From Lingula anatina (lineage: Eukaryota > Brachiopoda > Lingulata > Lingulida > Lingulidae): a stretch of DNA of 48,722 nt. How positions within the stretch are numbered: position 1 is the stretch's first letter; each line of letters begins with the position of its first letter. Location: NCBI RefSeq assembly GCF_001039355.2, contig NW_019773570.1, forward strand, positions 652,139 through 700,860, written 5' to 3'. The notes under the pieces were generated by a model. That model had not been told where the DNA came from. It worked only from the letters and a program-made list of their open reading frames with translations, and made no database searches. A program made the translations under genes and the position numbers. Positions 12,719 to 23,000 of the stretch are shown piece by piece.

Positions 12719-13590
12719 GTAGTTTGTTCAAATGTTTCTTTTAATTTCCTTCAGTCTGCCATTTACAATTGAATTGATGGTATATATGCACTGTATATCC
12801 GTGTCCATAAATTAAAACAGACCCGAACAGTTATCTCACATAAACTGATATATGTAAGATATAAAACTTGAACTTCATAATGCAAAAAAGTTTGAATTTA
12901 GAAATTGTTGATGACTGCTATCAGATCCACGTGTTTTTCGAATTTCTTTAGAAATTCAAATGACTTTTTATCTTCTCAAACGATACATTTGTAGTGTTCT
13001 TATATCGATATGTTGGTTGAAGTATGGTTTTGAACAGATTGACCACTAACGATTATTTTACATGCAATTCCATTTATGTGTTTTAGTATGCATTAATTTG
13101 AAGCTAAACACTAAATCATTTATAAGACATCCCGACCGTGGATTTTACACATAAACAGTGAATAACAATGGCGGAATATATGTGAATATATGAATATATG
13201 TAGTGTCGCCGCTTTCTTCAGCCGGCATTTGAGTCACCTTAACATAATTTTCACCCATTTCTCGAACGTGTTCTTGCTTATAACCGGTCAAATGAGCAGT
13301 TCAAACATGTATTCGAAGGCAAATCTGATGGGTCTAAAGTGATAGAGCGTGTATTGCTGGTCAAGACGAGAGCAATACCCTTAAAACCAACACCTCTTAA
13401 AACTTTAATATAACTTATATTTCGTTATAAATCCTTACAAGTTTAGCATCTCAGGACCTCTCCTAGTTGAGAAAAAACGTTATTCAAAAAGCCCCCCCCA
13501 ATTGCATTTGCTTTTATTTAGAAATAATCACCTCAAAGGTGTAAATTCTACAGTGTTATTTATTCCAGATATTATGTCTGACAGAAGTAA
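12719..13590 (+). repeat. Tandem array, unit 3, truncated at an N
   Basis: Matches the first half of units 1 and 2 up to ttatgtctgacaga, then changes abruptly at the single N at 13591. A local extra copy of gaatatatgt occurs near 13185. The break looks like an assembly join rather than a biological boundary. Confidence 0.85.
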
Positions 13591-13591
13591 N
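13591..13591. other. Single ambiguous base, probable assembly join
   Basis: Sequence to the left is tandem repeat and sequence to the right is unrelated, so the base likely marks a collapsed or unresolved repeat. Confidence 0.6.
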
Positions 13592-14347
13592 TAGAGACAA
13601 TTTATGTCAGACGTGAAGCCAGCCTGATGCTATGAGCTCAATATCTTTACATTTGGATAAAATCCACTTTTTGGTACTTAAAATGACCACTCACTCTTGG
13701 GAAAATGGACAGGTTTTCATTAAATTTATACAAATGAAACATTGCTTGCTTTCCCTGCCACACGTTTGATTAAACACTCCTTTACAAGATATTTCATAAA
13801 TTTTTGTTAATATATCTCATTTCTATTGTATTAAAATTTAAAATTTAAATGCTTTACCTTTATAAATTAATGCAATAGTATTGAAAATATCATCAGATGA
13901 ATACAACTATATTTAAACAACGGCTAGCGCGTAGAACAAAAGACGTTCTGTATTCCACATGCAATCACGTCAGGTACGAGTGCGTTACTCACTAGCTGAT
14001 AAGGGCCAACACTCTACCAGGGCGAGTGATAGATTTTTTACAGATATTCACAGATATGTCTCTAGCTAGATAGATGGTCATTTAGGGCGGAACTCACCCT
14101 GTTGAGGAATCTCAAGCCTGATTACATGGCTGATAATTGTTTGCATAACTGCTCAGGCACTGCCACTTAGCAGTTCCAGTCTAAGTCTGCATGACAGCAA
14201 TCAAGACAGTTAATTACTTCTGGGACTGACTTTGGTCAAGGGCGTTATAAATGTATGTTCAGCCTTGTCCTTGATCGTCCAACACAGGACTAAGTGACCA
14301 CAAGGCCCCCTTGAGTCAAATATCGCAACAGCAGTGTAGTAGCCGGT
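13592..14347. other. Stretch with no recognisable gene
   Basis: No coherent open frame, repeat end or RNA signature seen. Confidence 0.45.
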
Positions 14348-14545
14348 GTTTAAGCCAGATACAACACTTGTCGCCGAGCTGTACGTAAAAATAACATGTA
14401 TGAATATTATATCACAAGGACAGTGTGGAGACCGTGGTTTAAGCCAGATACAACACTTGTCGCCGAGATGTTTACAGTGAAAATTACTCGCGTGTTACAG
14501 TCGGAATATATTTCACGTACAGCTCGGCGACTTGTATTGGATCTG
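14348..14545. repeat. Three copies of a 31-bp repeat, the third inverted
   Basis: gtttaagccagatacaacac continuing to tcgccgag occurs at 14348-14378 and again at 14437-14467. A diverged reverse-complement copy lies at 14515-14545 (agctcggcgacttgtattgg). The spacing is about 89 then 78 bp. The arrangement could be part of a small foldback element, or a regulatory repeat upstream of gene A. Confidence 0.75.
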
Positions 14546-15065
14546 TCACACCATTTGCCACACCTGTAAGTATCATAATATGTGCCTTGATCTATGACAC
14601 CCCTATTTAATTACACATGGTGTACAAAGAAACTGGCAACTCACCTATAAATTACTTGGCCATTTAACATCGTTATGCTGTTAACAATGCAAAGACCAAA
14701 TTGGGATGTGGTCTGGGTCACTTAAGAAGTGGACTATACTATGATCTGGCCTGTGACATATATAATCGACGAAAAATGTCTACCCACCCTTCTAAAATCA
14801 GCGCCATTTTGATGCATGAGACGTATATACACTCACCTGCCTGTTGGTCACAAAAACAAAATCGGTATGGATCCTGTTTTTTTAGCAGGTAATACAAGGT
14901 ATTGCAGATACGGCAGCTTACCTTAATAATGTTGTTCCCACCTGAGATCCCTCTTTCGCTGCAACGACAACGCCCGCAGTTAACAAAATAGGTATATGTA
15001 TTAATTTTGAAAGCACACCTGGATGTCCCGTTGCGAAAACAACTTTGACCTACGTCATTGTTATA

Positions 15066-15199
15066 CAAATGAATTCAGCTGATCTGGGGGTCGATTTAGT
15101 GGAAGTCGCTCATTCTTGGAAGAGATTCGTTTCGCCGAAAAGAACTACATCGTGGAGTTCTTTTATCCAACGTTTCAATCCACGTTATGTCCAGTTAAG
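15066..15199 (+). other. Possible 5' UTR exon of gene A
   Basis: The strong donor AAG|GTAAGT lies at 15199/15200, about 1.84 kb before the start codon. A candidate acceptor, catttttag, sits at 16981-16989 just upstream of the gene A ATG. A 5' UTR exon ending at 15199 and spliced to 16990 would fit. The 5' edge and the promoter are guesses; ttatacaaat near 15060 could act as a TATA-like element. Transcript data are needed to confirm it. Confidence 0.3.
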
Positions 15200-15412
15200 G
15201 TAAGTTTTGCCTGATTCTGTTATATTTACTGACGTACGAATTAACCATTGACCCTATTTGCACGTGGATAACGCAGTCTGACAACACAATGGACATAAGC
15301 AGGTTTTTCGGTTAAAGTCACGTCATGTAATTCATATTGTGTTTTTAAATACATATTTAAATGACGGGTCATAATGATATAAAGTGCATGACAAAGGCCT
15401 ACAAAACGTATT

Positions 15413-15673
15413 TTAGACCCCGTTACAATACATAGATCGATCTAGCAAGATCCACCCAGATCCAACGGGTTTCTCGCTAAATTGCATTCAGCTTCAGTGA
15501 TTTAGATGTCTAGCACGCCTACTGAAGTTGTTTAACGATAGTTGTTTACCCCCTAATAGCTTCAGTAGGTGTGTCAGATATCAGAGCCGCTTAAGCGGAA
15601 TGCAATTAAACGAGAAACCCTTCGGAGATGGGTCGATCTTGCTATGTCGATCTTGGTTAAGAAACGGGGTCTT
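15413..15673. mobile_element. Foldback (MITE-like) element with about 80-bp inverted arms
   Basis: The left arm (about 15413-15491) and right arm (about 15597-15673) are imperfect reverse complements. Landmarks are gaccccgtt/aacggggtc, tagcaagatc/gatcttgcta, gggtttctcg/cgagaaaccc and attgcattc/gaatgcaat. The loop holds a second inverted pair, acgcctactgaag/cttcagtaggtgt (about 15518-15572). No coding capacity. It lies in the presumed first intron of gene A. Confidence 0.75.
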
Positions 15674-16399
15674 ACTTTTATTGCTCTATACTCAGATATT
15701 GCTGTTCTGGATTCAATCTCTTTTTTTTTCGCCGACCTCAGTTTCTGGGGGAGAATCATTGCTTTTTCTTCGAACAAATGATGTTGCCCAACAGATCGCG
15801 TGGTAATCTAGATGTACATTACACTTATACCACGTGATCGTAATGCATTGACACATGCCTTTTGAAGTTTTGCAGCAGAATGGCGAATAATGTAGCACGT
15901 CGAAATTGAATCATTGTTTAAGCCCCCAGCCTATTTGCTCCCTTCTGTAAAGTGAGGGTCTCAACAAAACGCATAACAACAACAAAACCACCGGGGGGTG
16001 TTAGTGAACTAGTAGGCTATATCTTCACCCTCAGCAGAACTAGAATAGTCCTATCTGCGATTTAAGTCAGTCACATGTATGCTAAGATTCACAAATACAA
16101 GTGTATATGCTTGTTGGGTCCCAGATATATGATATGACGCCATATAACTCCTCTTTTCAATGCACAACGCTTGTCGTATAATCGATTGACCTCGACTGCA
16201 TTGCCATAGTGATAACCAAGGTGACAAAGAGACAGACTCGGCTGTTACCTTGATGGGTCAATGGATCTGAATACAACACAGAACCTCTTTAGAAATTAAT
16301 GCCTTAACGCCCCTATTTGACGATTTTGATATCTTGTTTCCAGCGTGCTCGTTCAACTTCCCATGCCCTAGTTAAATTGACACATAAATTACTATAGGA

Positions 16400-16760
16400 G
16401 GACTTGAATCATCCCCCACAACAAAGTCTTATGGTCAGGTGTTATTCTTAAATTTTGTTAAGGCTTTCAAAAGGATTGATCACAATATCTAAATGAAAAA
16501 ATTAGAAATTCAAGTGAAACCAGACTTTCAAAGACGATGGATTTATTCCTTTCTTTGCGAGTAAAATGCAGTAGCTTTAATTCTGATTGGTTGGAGGAGT
16601 GCTTCAGGGTACTAAATTAGGCCTAACTCTTTTCCTTGCAATGATCAATGACCTGAAAAACTTGTTGTCCAGATGTTGATGATACTTCCATTTACGAAAT
16701 TTGCAAATTCGGCGAAACACCACATATATTGCTTTATGATTTAAAGTTTATTGTCGATTT
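16400..16760 (+). pseudogene. Non-LTR retrotransposon reverse-transcriptase relic (CR1/Jockey-like)
   Basis: Conceptual translation gives decayed RT motifs in order: a LLNFVKAFKRIDHNI block (DFSKAFDRIDHN type) near 16445-16495, an FQRRWIYSFL-like segment, then a GTKLG-like block, an MINDLKNLL block near 16640 and a VDDTSIYEIC-like block holding the catalytic aspartates near 16675. Several frameshifts and stops intervene. It is a 5'- and 3'-truncated fossil about 300 bp before gene A. Confidence 0.75.
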
Positions 16761-16821
16761 TCTTTTAAACATACTTTGTACAACTTCAACCGTAGGTTTC
16801 CAATTTTACCTAATAAACTAT

Positions 16822-16866
16822 TATTATTATTATTATGATTATTATTAGTATTATTATAATCACCAT
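16822..16866. repeat. Imperfect ATT trinucleotide microsatellite
   Basis: A run of tta/att units with interruptions, followed by accataatcacc repeats. Simple sequence only. Confidence 0.8.
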
Positions 16867-17038
16867 AATCACCAGCATTTTTGTATTACTCTCAAGGCCA
16901 GAAATCTTTTAATCTAATTTTGACACAGATAATAGTGCATTTTCTCTCTTTTAAAAACACCGACCCATTCACATCTTTATCATTTTTAGGTTATAACAGA
17001 AAACACAAAATACTTGGAAATAAGAGGCGGTAGCAGCA

Positions 17039-20000
17039 ATGGCAAATATAACTGACATAACTCTAGACACCATCGAGTCTTTGAACGACTCCGTGGAGGC
17101 CTTTGATATTTGCGATCGTTATGAGATATACACTGACGACATTGAAGATCTACAGGATCTAAAAGAAAGGCTTCGCTTACATTTCGAGGCAGAACACTCT
17201 CAAGTTCCCAGATTGGAAAAGGTATAGTCTATGTCTTTCTTTTTATTCAAATATACCCACGTTTACTTTTGTTTGCTTTTGTTTTGTAAACATAGAGGCC
17301 ATTCAGAATAGAAAAACCTGAGGGTCTTCTGATCCACGGATCAAGTATGGCGGACTCTTTATGAAAGAAGACCCGACTAATCCGCTAATGGTCTCTCCGT
17401 CTCCACATGCGCCGTCCTTGCAGAGGTCCAGCAATTAAACCTTGGGCTAGGGAATTAAATCGTTTAATGGCGCGTGTGGAGGCGGGGAGCCTATCTGCGG
17501 ATTTGTCTGGTCTTCTTTCATGCAGGGTCTTCCATATTTGATACGTGGAGCAGTTGATCCTCGTTTTCCTTATACCAGTTGGGAATATTGAATATGTTGT
17601 TGGACACCAGGGTGCAAAAGTTACTGTGTATGTTTATTTAAATATATAATTTTAGGCTGCTGATGTTTTCGCTGAACTACGAGAGAATGATACGCAAAGA
17701 AGAAATGCACTTCAGTCGATCTTTAAAACCATTAAGGAGTCCCTACAATTACTTGACTTGAGCATCTTAAAGAGACTGGAAGCTGAGAATGTTGTATCTG
17801 AGAGCGCAGACATAAACGTGCGTAAAAGGATCACCATGCTCGAAACTGGTAACTGCCCAATACTTGTAGCAGGTAGGAGTTATTAATCAAACAACTCATT
17901 GTTTATAATCAAATTATTGGGCACTTAATACTCTTCCTCTGCTAATATGTCATTAAAATTATATATACTATTGAGTTCAGAATAAATTAGATGTTAACAA
18001 AAGTAACAGTTGCTTTATCACTTAACTGGTAGCGATATTTTTTTCATTTATGAATGGATTGTATTACATGAACACAATACATGTTTGCTAACTGTGTTAT
18101 CGTTAGCCAGTCGTTGAGCTACCCATTGGAGCATGGGGTGTTATCCCCAGACATGTCAGCTCTAATACCTTATAATTATTGCTGTTAACAAGTGAGTAAC
18201 GGACGGATAACAACCGGGAGCGTTTTTCTGAGCTCATCTGTATTATGACATGTGCAGTTGTAAAAGGGAACACAATCACAATATCCGATGATTACACACG
18301 CATGCATAGGCATATTTGATAATAAATACATGTATTTTATCTATATGATGTTTCTAGATTGGGTCATTAATTTTTAATTTTTTTTAAATTAATCTTTCCT
18401 GTTCACATTATTTTATCGGTTCATTCGTTTATGTAATAAACATTGCTTTTTACATTTGATTGTTTGTTTATCACTTTGACCTTATTATATATATTTTCAC
18501 ATATACACGGCTTTTCACAATCTAGGCGAAACTTCTTCGGGGAAGAGCACGCTTTTGAACCTTCTCCTTGGCAAGAAGATCCTACCGGAAGCCCATCTAA
18601 GCTGTACAGCTGCGATAACAAGAATAAAGTATGGAGAAGAACCTAGAGTATTCAAAGTGACACACTATGCTGACGGCAGCAGAAAGTCGTCAGAAGTCCC
18701 CATAAAGAAGCCTGATGATTTGTGCTCGGCTTTGGAGCCTGTTCTATTCCCTAAGGGTGCAGCGAGGGAGGATGAACTGGAAAAGTGCACTGTTGATGTT
18801 TATTTGCCGTTTGAACTGTTAAAGGTAATGACGTATTTCATAAAGACAGGGCATATGGAAAATGATGTATAGATTGTGTTTTTTTAGAGATCTACTTCTC
18901 TGTCCGTGCAAAATTGTGACATGAAACTAAATTGGGAACTGGTATATACATGTAATTTCACAGAAAATTGCTAAACTTTCTGTCAAAGGTATGATGCCTT
19001 CACATTAAGTATCCACAAAATACATAAACAAAATGGTGTTATACCCTTAGAGTGGTGTGTATATCATCGACAGCCCTGGTATTGGTGAGAGTGGTGTCAT
19101 GGATGACGTGGTTCTTGACTTCATTGCCAACAATGACGTCTTTGCCTTCATTTACGTCATTATGACTGATAAGTCAGGCGGAGTACAAGAAGATAGGGTA
19201 AGTAAACTGCACTGATATTGTATTCAAAGCTTTTCTCAATTCTCCAATAATATTGCTGGCAATATACTTGCTCAGTTTTCCCCAGACAAAATTGCATTAA
19301 AAGCATTTGAGTGTGTATTGCTTAAAAATATTCAAATCAACATACTTAAAGTTGCGAAGAGCCCTTGCGGGGTGAACATGAACTTCCTTTAAGTGACCAC
19401 CAGTCACCATACAAATATATTAGCCCTCTTACTCCTTTGCTAAAATAATGGAATATTTCGAAAACAAGAGATGATTTAATTTCAAAGTGTACCGTAATAA
19501 TTGTCAGAAATATGAAAATAGCTTAACTATCGTCACAATGGTATAAGTGTGATAAACACCTTCCTAATACAAAAGTGCTGATTAGATTTGATAACCTTAT
19601 GGTTATGTGACATATCTTATCAGAATGATATGATGGGTCACTTGCATTTTTGAGTTGGAGTTGGAGTCGCATGTCAGTTTTGTCTAGTGCTGTTATAGGT
19701 TGTCAATTCTGCTACTACTACTATATCCTTTCACGCAGTCAGGCGTCTAGGGCACCGACAAAGATCCCCCACTGCGCTCTGTCACGAGCTAGGTGTTGAA
19801 TGATTCCCCGGGGTTCCCTCAGTTGTTTCAGCCTCCGCGTGGTCTTAGGTCTGCCTCTTTTTCTGTGTCCCTCTGGTGTCTAGTACATGGTTACTTTTGT
19901 GGTGAAACTTGGCCAAACCATTTCCATCTCCTTTTCCTGATGACTTTACTAACGCTTCTCCGGTTGTTTTGTTTTAACAGATCTTCATTGGATATAGTCC

Positions 20001-23000
20001 TTGATTTGTTTAAGGCTTGAGGTGTGAAAAGTAGATACTGTAGCTTCCTGAGATAAATCGTAATATCATCCAGCTGTAGGTCAAAGAAATATGTGTGATC
20101 AGTCATCGGCAGTGGTTTCCCACCTAAGACTACAACCTGGAAGGATCGTATGCTCTACCAGATGGGTAGTCAAAGAACAGTTGTCAGATTTTTCTCAGAG
20201 GACTCAGACAAAATTTTCTTCACCTAACAGAAGAACCCACATTACAATGGACCCATCAACTTCATTGCCTTCACGTGCGTTACTAGGTGCACGTTTGGTT
20301 TTCTGATAAAATGTAGTTGTTTTTTCATAGTACTGATATAAGACTCCTTGTTCCATGTCAATTTTGGGATACTAGTAGGTTTGCTCAATACTTTTTGGGT
20401 TAGAACTTGCCAACGGTGGTAGTCACAATGAAGGTCGAACCATCATCAGACCAAGCCCAAGCAGTCTTTTTTCTATTTCAACAAGCTTTATCGGGATCAA
20501 AGAACGCAACAATTCTTCAATGGCCTATCGGGCAAATAGACAATCCTGCCTTTTCTCCTTGTTCGAATCCCATAGAGCATTTTTGAGATGCTCTAGACTG
20601 TGCAGTAAGAAGGAAAGAGGACTGGCAGATTATACGGAATGAGCTGAGGCAGGCTTGATCAGGCTTTTGGTCAAAGTGTATATAAAATACTCATAAACTA
20701 GCCTCATACCACTATTCCAGCCCACGTGTGACTAGAAGTTTTTCTGATTTACTGTTTAAAATCCAACGGCCACCAACAGTCAGGAATAATATCTTCGCTA
20801 AATTGACTTAAATATTGTAATAATTTTAAAATCAATATGAATTTCAGAAATTATTTTTAGCTTACTTCCAACACGTCCCATTTAATCTAATATGTGTGAT
20901 AGGCTTTTCTTCACGTTTGAAAATGAGAGAATAAATGAAACGCTTTCAAGCGTGAAAAGACCATATGATAGCATCTGCTTTATCTGATGTTCTTGCTGTA
21001 GCTCCAAAAATTGCTGCGGCAACTTCAAGATATGAAGGATACTGCTGGAGAGCCAATATTTGACCCTGGCTGTGCCATTTTTGTCTGCAACCGCTGGGAT
21101 CTGGTGCCAGAGGACGCAAGGGAAAAGGCTTTAGAGAATGTGCGTTTGGCAGTGAGTGAGGGCTGGAACCGGCCCATGGATTCATCAAAGCAGATATTTA
21201 CCTTTTCTGCTAAAATGGCGTGGCAGCATAGTCAGGCGGGGTACATGACTCACGACTACAGGCGACTGGTCAGAGGCATCAAGGGCCTGATTCCAGTGAG
21301 TTTGCAAAGAAGGACGGAGCATGTGCACCGGTGTGTTTAATTTTACATTATTAATTTATTTATTTAAGTAAACTTCAACGAACTCATTCCGTGTTCCTGA
21401 ATAATAATACGACACCCAATTTAACCTTGTGTTATTAAACCCTATCTGTATCCAATGTGCGTTTACATTTATATGATTCTAGGCCAGTTCTTGGGGCTGT
21501 TTAAAATATTTTCCATAATACAGGTTATTTATACTATGTTTATTTTAGATGGGGCAAACATATGGTAGAGCGCACCATAGATTATGCCCAGCAGTATCTT
21601 CATTCTGCCAATTTGACTAGGGATGAACTTGAGGCTCAGCACAACTCACAGAAGATACGGTTGGACAGACTTGAGAAAAGGTCGGAAGAAATTTTGAAAA
21701 AATTAGAGGACCATCTTTATAAAGAATGTGAAACCATTACTGATTCTTTATCTAAATATCTTGGCAGCGAACCTGTCTGTGATCGAGTTACCTCTTGGAC
21801 CAATGCTGAAGCTCCTTATGGGATTAGTTGGAACTATTTAGAAGGTAGAATAGAAGATGCCATTTGTAAAAGAATCATTGACGCCATCAGCTCTTGGGAA
21901 ACGGAGAAAAAACATTTTGAAACCCTGAAGAAAGACTTGTTCAAGAAATTCACTAGAGAATTCCAGTTAATTGAATCTGAGCTGCGAATGATTGAAAACA
22001 TGTTGGAAAGGTCCTCAGAAACCGATTCTAGGGACAGTGCAGATTTGGCAGCCTATATAGAATTGCAAGACCTAATGGACAACGAGGTGAACAAAATGTC
22101 GATTGTAGACTTAAACCTAGGTGACAAAATTGCACTCGGTTTATTTTCACCAATCATTTTACCCATTGGTGCGTTGGGTATGCTTCTCGCGTCACCGGCT
22201 TTTCTTTTTGTTGACGTAAAAAAACATGTAAGGAAGAGGAAAGAGAAACAAATCTTAAAGCAATATGAGCAGAAAAAATGTGAATTTCTTCGAGACAGAT
22301 CATCCGAGGCTTTGAAAATAATGGCTAAGCCAGATGTTACAAAGGCCTATGTCGATGCTCAACTCCAAGAGGCCAGGGATCATCTACAGATGATGCGCGA
22401 GTCCATTCCACAGCTTATATCATCAACACGAGACTACATGCAGACCATTAAAGAAGACCAACGGTCTAAGGAACAGCTCATCGCCACCTATGACCCTGTC
22501 GTCAAGAAGTTTACCAGAGTTAACCGTGCGCTGGAAGATTTTGCTATTACACATCTTTTCTCGTATGATTATAACGAGACAGATGTGGAAGCAGACATCA
22601 GACGTGTTAAAGGGCAAACGTCATATAAAGGGAACTGGACTGAAGTTTTTCCTGCCATCTTAAAATCTCCAAAGGGTCAATCCCTCAAGATATCTGTAAA
22701 ACGATATAAATGGGCTACATGTGAGAAGCAAGTTCGTGAGGAAATCATTGAAATGAGGTGTGTAGAAATAAGAAGTTGCCACTTGTTTGCCTTAAACATT
22801 TCCTATGCTTATTTCAATGCAGTTTTTCCTTTCTTAATCCTAGAGATTGGCTGGCACCATACATTGAATAGGACATAACACAAGGACAAATTATTCTTTT
22901 CCAGAAAAATGAAGCAACAAAAGAGGAGATTCATTCCCACCATACTGGGTACTTATTTGGATTCAACAAACGAACTGCCAGCTCTTATCATGACCCCGCG

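Noticed and set aside
20555-20580. tRNA-like GTTCGAATCCC box
   Set aside because: Part of the Tc1 transposase relic (SPxxNPIE codons); no cloverleaf around it.
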